A program made the position numbers and the translations under genes. From Scalesia atractyloides (taxonomy: Eukaryota > Streptophyta > Magnoliopsida > Asterales > Asteraceae), in NCBI GenBank assembly GCA_947069175.1, contig CAMTDV010000017.1:39503126-39567125 (forward strand): DNA of 64,000 nucleotides, read 5' to 3'. Below, one piece after another: positions 45,710-57,297 of the stretch. Under the pieces are notes generated by a model. That model was not told the origin of the DNA. It saw only the letters and a list, made by a program, of their open reading frames with translations, and made no database searches. Positions within the stretch are counted from its first letter, which is position 1, and each line of letters opens with the position of its first letter.

Positions 45710-46374
45710 GGGTTTTTATAGGGTTAATGGAATAAGGATGCCAGCGTGGACAACGGTTACCTTTTAGTCCACACGGTCAGTTGCTATTTGTCATAGCAAA
45801 CCTCTGTTCAGAGAGTGGGTCCTACAGAGGATACTTACTGATGAAGATATCAAAAAAATCTGTTTTCATAATATTTGTTTAGCCTCTGTTGTGCTCAACA
45901 GACCTTTGAGTAACATGATCAGTGTTTTGACACATCTTTTTGACTCTTGGTCAATAGAGTTTTGAAAAAACCTCTGTTTGGAACCTTTATTGGGTTCAAT
46001 AGAGTTTTGTATGAAAACACTGGTTCTGTTTGACTTTTAAATTCAAACAGTGGTTTGGTAAAATAATGGTTCTTTTGCCTTGAATAGTGATTATCACACA
46101 TAAACAAACTTTTGAACCAATGGAACAGTAGCTTGACTCTTTTTATCAGAGTTTTGTTTTTTTTTGTTGATTTTGTCATTCTTTTCTTGATTTAAATTTT
46201 TTTTTTTGGTTTTTCTGATTTTCAAGACATAAAAAAATAAAGAAAAGTAAAATTTTGGATTTTTCAAAAACAGTTTTATTTCTATTATTTGGATAGAAGG
46301 ATATATGTGCGGGTAACCTCTGTTGGCACTTTAAAATTACCATCAGTGGTTCCCTGCAAATGATGGTGAATGGG
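45710..46374 (-). other. Non-coding spacer before the env-like ORF
   Basis: The place where pol would be expected. Only short Lys-rich chance frames; no polymerase or integrase motif in any frame. Confidence 0.6.
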
Positions 46375-48140
46375 TCAATCTTGCAGATGGTCCAAGGCAT
46401 TGTCTGCCTTAGGTTTGGTGTTCTCTACTACTGCAATAGCTTGTTGGGATTGATCTTTGGTCACTAGGAGTTTTTGTACAATCTCAAACAAATGTTTTTG
46501 ATCCTCTGCATGTGCCTGCACACTTGGGTCACTAGGAGGTTGACCATTTCCAACACGATGTTGATACCCATGAGGATGCATGTTTACCCTGGGCTTTTGA
46601 GGCTATGGTGCAGGTTCTTCATACCTGTAAGGCACCCTTTTACAAGGTGGTTGCCCATAGCCCCTGGGTAATGCATTTTGTGGTGCATCTGTGTGAACAA
46701 ACTCAAGTCTTTTGGGAAGAGATTGCGTATCCCGGTTACGAGGCCCATCTTCCCTTTTGAAATTTGATTTCTTTCTTGGCCAGTTTTTGTTAGAAGTATG
46801 TGATCTAAGAAATGAGCAATGTTGAGTAAATTGGTTGCTTTTACCACAAATGGTGCACCTAATTATGGATTCACAGACATTGTTCCTTGATTGATATCAA
46901 GGGCTTTTTAACTTGAAACAGTCTTTTACCTAGTGATTTGTTTTTCCACAATAATCACACAACATGTCTGGAATTTTGTCATTCCTTCTACCTTTGTTTC
47001 TCTTTTCAGAAACAATTGGTTTAACTTCTTTTTTAGAGTTGATAATAGGAACAAGTTTTATCTTAGGTGGCTTGAGACCATCTGGGTTTGCAAAGTCAAC
47101 TGGTTTGAAATTTTCAAGATCATCACATTCATCTAACTAGGCTGGTTTAAAAAAGTATTTTGGTTTTTCAGACTTAATGGAACTTTGTGGCTTTTCAAGA
47201 CTAACATCCTTGCCACTAGTTTCTATAATCTTGATTTCTTTTCCAATTGACTTGGTTGAATTTTCTTCAACCAACATAGAGCAACTGGAAGTGTTGGTGT
47301 TTTGGTCAAGTTTAACAAAACCTGCAACAAACTTCTCATTGCTTTTTATCTGTTTTTATAGTATTTTTTCATAATCAAAGAAAGAATGCACCCATTTTTC
47401 ACAATTGATTTAGGTGGCTTCCAACTCCTTTTTGTAGTTTTGATATTTTTCTATCATTGACTGGAGTTGGACTCTGATTATGGATTCATGTTTTAAAGTG
47501 CTGATCTCTTGATCCTTTTCAGTTAGTCTATTGTTGAAATCACTTTTTTAGTTTTTCTAAGATAATTTCACTAACTTGGATCTTTTCATAAAGTTTTTAT
47601 TTACCTCTTTGATGTTAGCAAATGCTATGATGCAGTTGTCTGAACACAATTCTTTTAGAACTTGAGGTGATGCCTTGGAGATAGCAACCTTCATATGATT
47701 GGCATTGATGAGGTTAGTGGTACTTTTGGGATAGTTTTTGGTTCCTTCTGCATCACCCTCTCCACAAACCAATGTTTGTTTTCGGGTCTCAAAAATTTCA
47801 CAAACCGAGCTTTCACTAGCAGAGGTTTCATTTTCTTGAGATTCTTCACCTGGGATATGATCCAAAGCCATAAAACAAAAGTTTGCATGTTCATCGGTAA
47901 AATTTTTAGGCAAACTACTCCAATCAACATAGCTTGTGTGAAAAAGCTTTGTTGATTTGGCTCAACTGCTGCAGGAGTAAGAGCAGGAACAGTGTGGGGT
48001 GTTGGAACATGTGATATGGGCATTTGGACATAGTAACTTAAGGAAGTGGTGCTTGGATATACAAGTGTAGGATTTGCAAAATGGATTATGTTTTGAACAC
48101 TTGACGTAGGGGTATTTTAGGTATTTCGATAAAAGTGTGT
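46375..48140 (-). pseudogene. Gag C-terminal / linker region of the copia-like element
   Basis: The minus strand holds fragments in several frames. 47557-47913 reads an acidic, Ser-rich start and LKELCSDNCIIAFANIKEVN. Downstream are two zinc-knuckle-like remnants: CDYCGKTNH with a stop just after it and then VKDC (near 46960), and CTICGKSNQFTQHC (near 46850), in which Gln replaces the zinc-binding His. 46375-46847 is Pro/Gln/His-rich (HPHGYQHRVGNGQPPSDPSV). The region ends without entering protease or integrase sequence. Confidence 0.6.
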
Positions 48141-49285
48141 CTTGTTATTAACTTAAGGTCTTTGATTTGGATAGATAATGACACGTGCCATGTTTTGACT
48201 CCTGCATTTCATAGCAAAATGATCTAGCTGATAACATTTAAAACACTTTATCTTGGATTTATCCAACCCAACCCTTGATCTCCCATTAAGTCCTGGATAG
48301 CTTCTACTAGTTTTCTTATAAAAATGTTTGCTCTCACACTTAGTAGAGCCACCTGAGCAGAATATCCATTTCCTCAAGATCAATGGTATCAATGTACTTA
48401 AGATCATCAAAAATAAATGACAAATTATCAAGATTATGACTGTCATCACTAGCACTAACTGCATAGTTCGTGGAATGTTGATCGGAGTTGATTCCTGTTG
48501 ATATGTCAATAAAGTGATCATAGCTCTGGTCATTTATCATTCCTGTTGATGAACCTTCCTGACCTAAAAGCATCGTATTCCCGATTACATATTCGTTGGA
48601 CACTTTCCCAGTTTCCTAGAGCTTCTTTTTCTAGAGACGCTCTCTTTCGAATGTTAAGAGCTTTCTGTGAAGCTGGGTCAGTGTCATATCTTTGAAATCT
48701 TCATTTTTCTCATCACTATGGCTATTGTATCTCATTTCTTAGTTAAAGACCTCAGAAATCGGTTTATTTAAAATTGATTTTGAGAACTCTTTGTTCACCA
48801 ACTTCAGTTCACTAATTAAGCACGAAACCTCTCAAATTGTCGAGTTAGGGATTCTCCCTTAACATGTGTGAAAGTCTCGTATTGTTGGTGAAGGATCTAT
48901 CGAGTGTTTTCAAGAACCTCCTTTGTACCACCAAACTGCTCTTTCAATGCATCTCACAACTCTTTAGTACTATTACAATGTAATAGGCCGACAAAGATAT
49001 CATTCGGCAATGCCACAGGCACGATGCTGAAGGCTTTCGCATCAAGCTCGAATTTTGATAATCTTGCTCTGAGTAATTTTCAGGCTTCTTTGGCTCAAAT
49101 ACATGAGGGTTTTTGGTATTTGGGACCATTGGGACATGTGTTCCCAAAAGCAGAGATCTCCAACACCCTGTATTTTGTTGAGATAGCATATGTTCCATTC
49201 CACGTCGCCAGATATTGTAGTCAGATCTGAAAAGCATTGGTGGCTTATTGTTGAAGCATGTGTTATGGGGATCATTTTGCGCCAT
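48141..49285 (-). pseudogene. Gag of the copia-like element, broken
   Basis: Starts MAQNDPHNTCFNNKPPMLFR at 49285, followed by SDYNIWRRGMEHML, the usual beginning of copia gag capsid domains. Frameshifts follow near 49050 and 48940, then GGTKEVLENTR- and QQYETFTHVKGESL-like motifs around 48850-48910. A zinc knuckle CFKCYQLDHFAMKC (48211-48252) is complete (CX2CX4HX4C). The primer site lies about 155 bp upstream. The protein cannot be made in one piece. Confidence 0.75.
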
Positions 49286-49453
49286 TTCCTCAAGTTCTTA
49301 TGAAGAAAAACAGAGTTTGTGAGAGACACTTTATAAATTCCTCACTAAACAACTCTGAGCTACGAACTGAAATTTGATCTTTGAAGAGATGATCTTTTTG
49401 TGTTAAACTGATTGTGAAATCAAGTTTAAACGTGACCAAGTTCTGATACCAAC

Positions 49454-49929
49454 TGTTAAGACCGAGTTTCTTTGTTTGCGAACAAGTATTGATTATCACA
49501 ATAATATTCACAAACGGGGAGTTATCTTTAACGATTTTTTTCATTAATCTTCACAGATTCAAATGATTTACAACTCGATTGACTCTACAAACTCCCCCTG
49601 AGCCGATCACAAAACTGTCTAGCCTATCCCCTGTTGCAGTTTTCCAAACATGCCAAAGGCCTAACTGATGTTTGGTCTTCTTCATCAGACCTTTGCTTGA
49701 TCAGGGCTTTGGTCTTCAGCAAATGCTAGTTTTCAACAGTTGCTGGTACTCTTGAACAGCGGTTCCAAGTCTTAAACAGATGTTAGCCATGCACTTGATC
49801 AGATGTTTTGAATAGGTGTTCAAGATTCACTATCTTTGGGGAGAGTCTGGTTCAATCTTTTGCTTATTTCTTGATCATAGGATCTTACTTTGGCTTTTAG
49901 ATATCATATGTTCTTTTATAGGTCCAACA
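49454..49929 (-). repeat. 5' LTR of the copia-like element
   Basis: Starts TGTTGGACC on the minus strand and ends GTCTTAACA next to the primer site. Shortened by an internal deletion relative to 39257-39976 (junction near 49610). Confidence 0.9.
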
Positions 49930-50026
49930 TATTAAAACTTAACCTAGTGCATAAAACAACTAAAATTTAACCATCTTTAAATAAGCATACCAAACCACGT
50001 GATTCACTTATACAATTTTGAGCCCA

Positions 50027-50058
50027 AAAGGCATCTTCTTGTAGCAAAAGATGCCTTT
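50027..50058. repeat. Perfect inverted repeat
   Basis: AAAGGCATCTT (50027-50037) and AAGATGCCTTT (50048-50058), 11-bp stems with a 10-base loop, in the short stretch between two retroelements. Confidence 0.8.
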
Positions 50059-50362
50059 GTCGGTGTGGAACACCATTTTCTCCCCATCTTCTTTTTTTCA
50101 TATTTATATGATGATACCCTTTTTAGGCTTCAAGGAAGCATTTGTACTCAAAACGAGTAAAGGAATCTACCTTCCAATCTGTAACATCCGTCGAAAAACG
50201 GGTTTTCAAAATCCGCTTCGTTTATCAGTCAAACATTCAGTTATAAATTTCGTTGCGTATTTATAATTGATATTAATTTTAAACCCCGATACATAATTAA
50301 TAAATATATTAGAATTTAAAAACCATAATTTAAAATTTCTAATAAAAACTGAATAAAAAATA

Positions 50363-50437
50363 AATGCAGACGCCGGGTTTCGAACCCGAGTCACCCGGAT
50401 GAACAAACACACAACACACCACTCCGCCACACGCGTT
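50363..50437 (-). repeat. tRNA-like module R in LTR B
   Basis: Minus strand: A-box-like TGGCGGAGTGG (50429-50419) and perfect B box GGTTCGAAACC (50386-50376), 43 bases apart. Ends with GTCTGCA. The acceptor stem is degenerate. Confidence 0.7.
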
Positions 50438-51294
50438 TCTTTGTAACAATACTGAATTAAATGATACTTAAAGTAAACCCGAATTCAAACCAGAGAAATC
50501 ATGCGCACTCAGAGCTCGCAATCACCGGAAAATCCGGCAATCCGCGATTTTGGCCAAATCCGTTTCGACTAAACCGCTCCAATTGATGTCGACATCGGTT
50601 ATAACCGTTGCCGGCAATCAATTTCCGTCATAACCGACAGAAATCCTAACTCGCGGACCTTGACTCAATTCAACCTGTTTTCACTATAAATACCCACTTG
50701 AACACTCTGAAAATCCTTTCGCTCAGAACCACGATCGTTTCCGAAGCTTAATCCATCTCAAAACACGTCGCCGGAGATATTTTACAGTCGCCGGACTTTC
50801 ACCGGAAAACCGAGACTTACTTTAAATCGGTAAAATTCTCGACTCTTTTGTTTGTAATCCATTATTCGACATGTATTAACTTCAATCCTTCAACCAGAAT
50901 CTGTCCCAGACTACGCCGCCGGGAAATCCCACACTCACCGGAATTTCATTGAAACATCGAAGTCTCACTGTCGATCGGTATAATCATCTAAAAACTCTTG
51001 ATATCTCTTACTCAGTAACTTAATTTCATAACACAAGAATCTAAACTGTCAAACACTTCACTCAGCCGAGAGTCACAAATCAGCGCCGACGACTCCTGCC
51101 GGAAATCTGAAGTAAACGTGATGTTTTGGTACATTCTATTCTTTAATCTCGTTAACTATTTCATTCCAACCAACTATAAGTTTTGATAATCGAATTAAAC
51201 AAAACAGTCGGATCTCACTGATCTGAGTTCTTGTAAATGAAGAAGATGAAGTCGAGAATAGGTATTAGTATAATTAAAACCAGATATTCAAACG

Positions 51295-51370
51295 GGTTAG
51301 ACACACAGTCCAGCGGTGGACTGTGTGCGCAAACAATACGCACGTCACGAGTTCGAATCGCACACGTTAC
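51295..51370 (+). repeat. tRNA-like module 1 in LTR B
   Basis: The same perfect 11-bp stem with GCGG loop as at 8376, and a B-box-like GAGTTCGAATC (51349-51359). Confidence 0.65.
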
Positions 51371-51465
51371 CGAATTTCAGAATTAAAACCAACATTTTTA
51401 AAACTTAATCAGATTAAGTCACAGAATGTTTATAAGAATAATATAAATCATAAGTTAAACAGATA

Positions 51466-51540
51466 TGACACACAGCCCAACTGGTTGGGCTGTGCGCACT
51501 CGAACCGAACGTCCCGAGTTCGACTCCGGGTCACCGAAGT
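51466..51540 (+). repeat. tRNA-like module 2 in LTR B
   Basis: The D-arm stem here is CACAGCCCAAC with GTTGGGCTGTG, also 11 bp but of different sequence from module 1, so both sides changed together. B-box-like GAGTTCGACTC at 51516-51526. Confidence 0.65.
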
Positions 51541-51629
51541 CGGTTCCGCCATATTAAATCCGTTTTGAAATAAACCAAATAAAATAACAGTTAATTAGTA
51601 TATATATATAACTAAAACATAGAATATTT

Positions 51630-51712
51630 CGGGTTAGACACGTAGCTCAGTTGGTAGAGCTGCGTGCACGTATACGAGAGGTCACGAGTTCGAACCTCAC
51701 TCAGTGCATAAT
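51630..51712 (+). repeat. tRNA-like module 3 in LTR B
   Basis: A box TAGCTCAGTTGG (51643-51654) and B-box-like AGTTCGAACCT (51687-51697), again exactly 44 bases apart. Confidence 0.75.
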
Positions 51713-52871
51713 TAAACAACAGACCGACCGGTCAACGGTCAACAGTCAACAGAACCAAAAAGTCAACATTTTTTATTTTATTTATTTTTTTATTTAATCT
51801 GAAAATTATTTAAAAATACTTAAAAATAATATTTTTAAAGTTAGAAAATGTCCTTAAACTCACAAAAATAAATCTAAAAATCCTATTAAGATTATGAATT
51901 AAAAGTATTAATCTCAAATAAAATCCATTTATTTACCGAACCATTTCGTTATATTTTTAGGTTAGTTTTTCCTCGTTGATCAAATCCTAAAATTCGTGCG
52001 CATCCAACGTCATCAAAGAACGCACCCACTGTGAGTGAATTCTTACAAATTCCCCTTTTTATTCATGTTTTGGGGTGTATCATGTGTCGCTTTAATTAAT
52101 TCAATTATTCAAACTCGTGCTATTACCATTGTATGATCTAAACTCGAGATGTAAATATTGTTTGTTGTGATGCGTGTTTACATTTTGTCAAGTTGCGTGC
52201 AAATCATTCATTAGGCCCATCAGTTCCTCGTTGGAGACGGGTTGAGCATCAGGTGCCTCATTGGTCATCATTTGGTGTGTGCTTGTGCATTGATTGAGAT
52301 TATGTGATTATGTTGTTGGTTGTGATGTGTGTTTATATTTTTGTCAAGTTGTGTGCAAATCATTCATTAGGCCCATCAGTTCCTCGTGGGAGACGAGTTG
52401 AGCATCAGGTGCCTCATTCGATCGGCTCCGTTTGATTGAACCTTGATCTCATTATTCATCATTTGGTGTGTGCGTGTGCATTATTTGATATTATGTGTTT
52501 TGTGATTAAATTTACATTTACGTTTATTCATATTTGGTTATGCACAATTTTATTCAAATAACCAACATAACTAATCCTTTCAAATATTTAAATAAAATTC
52601 ACTCGCTAACTTTTTGTTGACCCAAAACCCTATTTTTACACGTGATACAGGTGGACAGGTTGAAGCAAGGAACACGTAGGAAATTGCCTTAGAAGAAAAA
52701 TAATGAAGTCTTGATAAATGTATAGAACATGTTGTACTTGTATGTTGATTGTAATGTTCTCCTTTAAAAGGAAATAATAAATATGAAACTTTATAGTAAA
52801 TGTCATGAGCTTTGATGAAAACCCAATCATGCCCCGACTACCATTTCCGCTGCGGGTCGGGGTGTGACAGA

Positions 52872-52884
52872 TTGGTATCAGAGC
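52872..52884 (+). other. Primer binding site, initiator tRNA-Met type
   Basis: TTGGTATCAGAGC begins two bases after the LTR end, as is usual for Tekay/Del chromoviruses. Confidence 0.93.
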
Positions 52885-53713
52885 TTTTGACTATAGGGAT
52901 ATAGGATAGGTTATTAGACCCTTAGAGCCAATACTATAGTTGATTAGATTTTAATTGTTTATGTGGTTACATGCAAACTCATGATGTTTATTTGTTTCGT
53001 ATTTATTACATACACAAATGCATGCAAACACTTCCACTAGCATTTTGTGTGATATTTAATAAGTTATACTTATTGTCAAACATAACATGCTTACATATAC
53101 ATTCATCACGCATATTTCAATGTTCACATATTCAAGTCATCCTCATATTCCTTTATTCAAGATTTTGTCGCATTTTTCGTTTTTCAATCTCATCAAAGTG
53201 AGTTCTACGACGGGCATGTAGTAACTGTAAGGGTACAAGTACCAGTAGTCGGAACGTCCTGTCTAGGTTGGCATTCGTATAAATCCAATATAATGGACCA
53301 GTTTGCCTACCTGGGGACTAACGATGAGAGTACGAAGGACCTATTAGGCCAAAGCATGCCACACCAAACATCGTTCGAACTAACCCCACTTTGAGGTGTC
53401 ACAGTGTCCACACCTGGATGCACTTCGAATTTCATACGTTACATACATATTTCTCGATTTTCTCCGGGTTTTAGTGTACGTTACCAGGCTAACACATGCG
53501 AACCATATGAAAGACCCGGTAATCATGGGGGCCCACATGATTACGAAGGTGAAGTATGGCGGCATGCAAGGCCCAATTACGAGCAAAGCCCAAGACATCC
53601 TATGGATGTAGTAAATTTATTATTCTTCATTTGTTTTATGAATGTTCATTTCTAAATACGACACATGACACCTAAAACGTCAAACTCATACTCTTGATAC
53701 GTATTTCTTGTAG
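52885..53713 (+). other. Leader of the gag-only chromovirus
   Basis: About 830 bp of untranslated leader with short upstream frames (for example 53396-53655). TTTCTTGTAG directly before the gag ATG resembles a splice acceptor, but the match may be chance. Confidence 0.5.
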
Positions 53714-55063
53714 ATGTCTTCTAGTCTCTCTCGTAGAAAAATGAGATCAGGAAAAACCCGCGAGCGCATGGCTGCCCAAATCGCTCAACAAATGGCTGCC
53801 GTAATACCCAACATCGTAGTTCAAGTTCAACAAGCCCTTACCGCTAATTCCGTCAACCCAATCAATCAAGAAGATCAAAATGTTGTCAACCCTTCCCCAA
53901 ATACCACTAAATGCACCTTCAAGCATTTCAAATCCTGCGATCCTCCAAAATACGAAGGGATTGAAGGTGTCACCGCTCTCCTCCATTGGTTTGAGGAGAT
54001 GGAAAACACTTTTCTCAATTGCGACTGTCCCGATGATCGCAAGGTGCGATATGCTACCGGTCGTTTGTTTGGAGTAGCACTTACATGGTGGAATACAGAG
54101 AAGGCCAAGCGAGGTACTGAGAATGCTATGACTTTGACTTGGGAAGAGTTGAAGGAAATCATGACAAGACGTTTCTGTCCAAGAAGCGAAATCAAGAAAT
54201 TGGAAGATGAGTTCTATTCTTTGAAACAAAAGGAGGGCGACCACACCACATACAACAAGAGATTCCTTGAGTTAAATCAGATGGTCCCCAACTTGTTCAC
54301 TCCCCTCTACCGTTTGATCGAGCACTACATTCGAGGTCTTCCTTCAAAAATCCAAGACCCTGTAATAAGTACCACACCTGCAACTTTGGAAGCAACAATG
54401 GAGTTAGCTACAGAGCTCACCGAAAACCGCATACGGAATAAAGACTTCACGGAGGAGAAGAAGAAGGATAAAGCATCAATCAAAACCTCAAACTCCACCC
54501 AAACCGAATCCTCTTCTCAAACCACTCCTAAGAGAAAACGAGACGGGCAAAATTTCGCTATTACCCAAGACAATCAACCAGCTTCACAAGCCATGCCCCT
54601 CCAAGCTATCCCAATCACTCAAGTAGCACCTAACTCTACTTACCCAAATAAGAAACCTTACATTGGACCTCACCCTCAATGCAACACCTGTTTTTATCAC
54701 CATCCATCTACCGTACCTTGTCGACTGTGTGCAAATTGTGGGCGTTATGGTCATTGGAGCAAAACTTGTCATGCCCCTCAAAACCAAGCTTCACCCCCTA
54801 CTCAAAACATGATCCAAACATATCAACAACCCCAATACCCCATGTTCCCATATGTTCGAGCTTGTTTTAATTGTGGCGACCCTACCCACTTTAGAAACAC
54901 GTGCCCTCGATTGGTTAACATCATAAACGCCCAAGCTCAAGCAAACCCAGTTAACCAAGCAAATCAAGCAAACCCAGCTCTACCATCAGCAAGAGGAAGA
55001 GCTTACAAAATCAACACCAATCCTGTTGAAGATAATAACGGCCCAAACGAATCACCCAATTAG
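53714..55063 (+). CDS. Gag polyprotein of a Tekay/Del-type chromovirus, intact, ends before pol
   Basis: 449 residues in one frame. The N-terminal part is basic, then comes the capsid domain (residues about 70-230, with LFGVALTWWNTEK, MTRRFCPRSEIKKLEDEFYS and YIRGLPSKIQD). A Lys/Ser/Thr/Gln-rich linker follows, and two complete zinc knuckles of CX2CX4HX4C type (C339-C352 and C384-C397) bind RNA in this family. It stops at the point where its relative at 59781 continues into protease. Gag forms the virus-like particle that packages element RNA. An intact gag between LTRs with no pol behind it fits non-autonomous TR-GAG elements, which need a partner's polymerase and integrase. Confidence 0.93.
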   Translation: MSSSLSRRKMRSGKTRERMAAQIAQQMAAVIPNIVVQVQQALTANSVNPINQEDQNVVNPSPNTTKCTFKHFKSCDPPKYEGIEGVTALLHWFEEMENTFLNCDCPDDRKVRYATGRLFGVALTWWNTEKAKRGTENAMTLTWEELKEIMTRRFCPRSEIKKLEDEFYSLKQKEGDHTTYNKRFLELNQMVPNLFTPLYRLIEHYIRGLPSKIQDPVISTTPATLEATMELATELTENRIRNKDFTEEKKKDKASIKTSNSTQTESSSQTTPKRKRDGQNFAITQDNQPASQAMPLQAIPITQVAPNSTYPNKKPYIGPHPQCNTCFYHHPSTVPCRLCANCGRYGHWSKTCHAPQNQASPPTQNMIQTYQQPQYPMFPYVRACFNCGDPTHFRNTCPRLVNIINAQAQANPVNQANQANPALPSARGRAYKINTNPVEDNNGPNESPN

Positions 55064-55869
55064 CTTTCCCTCACTAAGAGTCAAGACTCAACTCCAACCG
55101 TTTAGTTTTAATGTTTTCTTTATCTTTACGTCTCCCAGTTATAAATTGGGAATTTATGTATCCAAAAATTTTAATGCGAATTGATATTACAGTTTGTTTT
55201 ATACTCATCGATTTAACATTCATATCATCAAACATCTCGACGTACCTCGATCACATCATTTAAAGAAGTTGGGTTGTGTCTCACTTTTACATAGACTAAC
55301 CCCTTCATCATAACAAACGAGAGAGGTACTGTCATCATTCAGTCATGTATCCTTTCAGAATTTAGACTCAAGCTTTGGTTGTTCTGTTTGTTTATGTTTT
55401 AGAGTCACATAGAACTGATCATAATTTACTGATAAAGCCAATGAAAATTTGACAAGAATATGGTGGATACGCCGCTGGTACTTCCTATATATAAGTATTC
55501 TTGTCAAAGGATCAAAAGCGTTGACAGGCGGTTATGAGAGGTTCCGTGTAGGTTTTAATATCGTCATGGTTGAAGTTTTTGTTTATGATATAGCCTTATC
55601 TTTCCAAACATATCAATTCTCTCAAAACTCTTATGCATAAAATTATGCTTAGTCAATCAACTCTGTTTATCCATGTTCCGCATTCTTATACTTTAGGCAT
55701 CAAAAAGCGATTCCTGTAGCAGGGTATTCAACCCTTACTAGGAACGTTACCGCCTCAAATAAGATTTAAACTCTCACCCTCTTCTAATTATGTAATCGTC
55801 AAAATTAAAACATCCTCCCTTCAAGTCAAATATACCACTACTACTTAAATTTCGGGACGAAATTTCTTA
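55064..55869 (+). other. Non-coding stretch between gag and the 3' LTR
   Basis: About 800 bp where pol would lie in an autonomous relative. No pol motif in any frame. Confidence 0.65.
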
Positions 55870-55882
55870 AAGTAGGGGATAC
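55870..55882 (+). other. Polypurine tract of the gag-only chromovirus
   Basis: AAAGTAGGGGATAC just before the TGTAACATCC of the 3' LTR, preceded by TTCGGGACGAAATTTCTT, the usual context in Tekay/Del elements. Confidence 0.85.
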
Positions 55883-57297
55883 TGTAACATCCGTCGAAAA
55901 ACGGGTTTTCAAAATCCGCTTCGTTTATCAGTCAAACATTCAGTTATAAATTGGGTTGCGTATTTATAGTTGATATTAATTTTAAACGATACATAATTAA
56001 TAAATATATTAGAATTTAAAAACCATAATTTAAAATTTCTAATAAAAACTGAATAAAAAAAATGCAGACGCCGGGTTTCGAACCCGGGAAACCCGGATGA
56101 ACAAACACACAACACACCACTCCGCCACACGCGTTTCTTGTAACAATACTGAATTAAATGATACTTAAAGTAAACCCGAATTCAAACCAGAGAAATCATG
56201 CGCACTCAGAGCTCGCAATCACCGGAAAATCCGGCAATCCGCGATTTTGGCCAAATCCGTTTCGACTAAACCGCTCCAATTGATGTCGACATCGGTTATA
56301 ACCGTTGCCGGCAATCAATTTCCGTCATAACCGACGGAAATCCTAACTCGCGGACCTTGACTCAATTCAACCTGTTTTCACTATAAATACCCACTTGAAT
56401 ACTCTGAAAATCCTTTCGCTCAGAACCACGATCGTTTCCGAAGCTTAATCCATCTCAAAACACGTCCCGGAGATATTTTACAGTCGCCGGACTTTCACCG
56501 GAAAACCGAGACTTACTTCAAATCGGTAAAATTCTCGACTCTTTTGTTTGTAATCCATTATTCGACATGTATTAACTTCAATCCTTAAACCAGAATCTGT
56601 CCCAGACTACGCCGCCGGGAAATTCCACACTCACCGGAATTTCATTGAAACATCGAAGTCTCACTGTCGATCGGTATAATCATCTAAAAACTCTTGATAT
56701 CTCTTACTCAGTAACTTAATTTCATAACACAAGAATCTAAACTGTCAAACACTTCACTCAGCCGAGAGTCACAAATCAGCGCCGACGACTCCTGCCGGAA
56801 ATCTGAAGTAAACGCGCTGTTTTGGTACATTCTATTCTTTAATCTCGTTAACTATTTCATTCCAACCAACTATAAGTTTTGATAATCGAATTAAACAAAA
56901 CAGTCGGATCTCACTGATCTGAGTTCTTGTAAATGAAGAAGATGAAGTCGAGAATAGGTATTAGTATAATTAAAACCAGATATTCAAACGGGTTAGACAC
57001 ACAGTCCAGCGGTGGACTGAGTGCGCAAACAATACGCACGTCACGAGTTCGAATCGCATATGTTACCGAATTTCAGAATTAAAACCAACATTTTTAAAAC
57101 TTAATCAGATTAAGTCACAGAATGTTTATAAGAATAATATAAATCATAAGTTAAACAGATAAGACACACAGCCCAACTGGTTGGGCTGTGCGCACTCGAA
57201 CCGAACGTCCCGAGTTCGACTCCGGGTCACCGAAGTCGGTTCCGCCATATTAAATCCGTTTTGAAATAAACCAAATAAAATAACAGTATTTAATATA
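55883..57297 (+). mobile_element. 3' LTR of the gag-only chromovirus, left part
   Basis: Nearly identical to 50180 onward. Includes TATAAATA near 56384 and tRNA-like modules R (56063-56140, minus), 1 (56990-57065; one stem base changed) and 2 (57163-57240). It is interrupted at 57297 by a solo LTR and resumes at 59520. Confidence 0.92.

Larger units (their letters stand above)
39252..49934 (-). mobile_element. Copia-like, SIRE/Maximus-type element without pol
   Basis: The element is 39257-49929 on the minus strand, flanked by the perfect 5-bp duplication TATTA (39252-39256, 49930-49934). The 5' LTR is 49454-49929 (476 bp, internally shortened), the 3' LTR 39257-39976 (720 bp). The primer site is the initiator tRNA-Met type (TTGGTATCAGAAC on the minus strand, about 49440-49453), and the polypurine tract CTAGGGGGAGAT adjoins the 3' LTR. 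Gag-like sequence lies at 46375-49285 and env-like sequence at 40021-45709. No protease, integrase, reverse transcriptase or RNase H sequence was found. A solo LTR (43388-45207) is nested inside. Confidence 0.9.
50180..52869 (+). mobile_element. 5' LTR of a gag-only chromovirus (subfamily B)
   Basis: 2690 bp, TGTAACATCCG to GGTCGGGGTGTGACA, followed by the primer site. A TATAAATA box lies at 50685-50692. It carries tRNA-like modules at 50363 (minus), 51295, 51466 and 51630, and two short tandem units near 52215 and 52370. It is nearly identical to the 3' LTR copy starting at 55883, so the insertion is fairly young. The flank CAATC (50175-50179) would be the left target duplication. Confidence 0.93.

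Noticed and set aside
53747..54244. 165-codon minus-strand frame
   Set aside because: It is antisense to the intact gag and has no recognisable domain.
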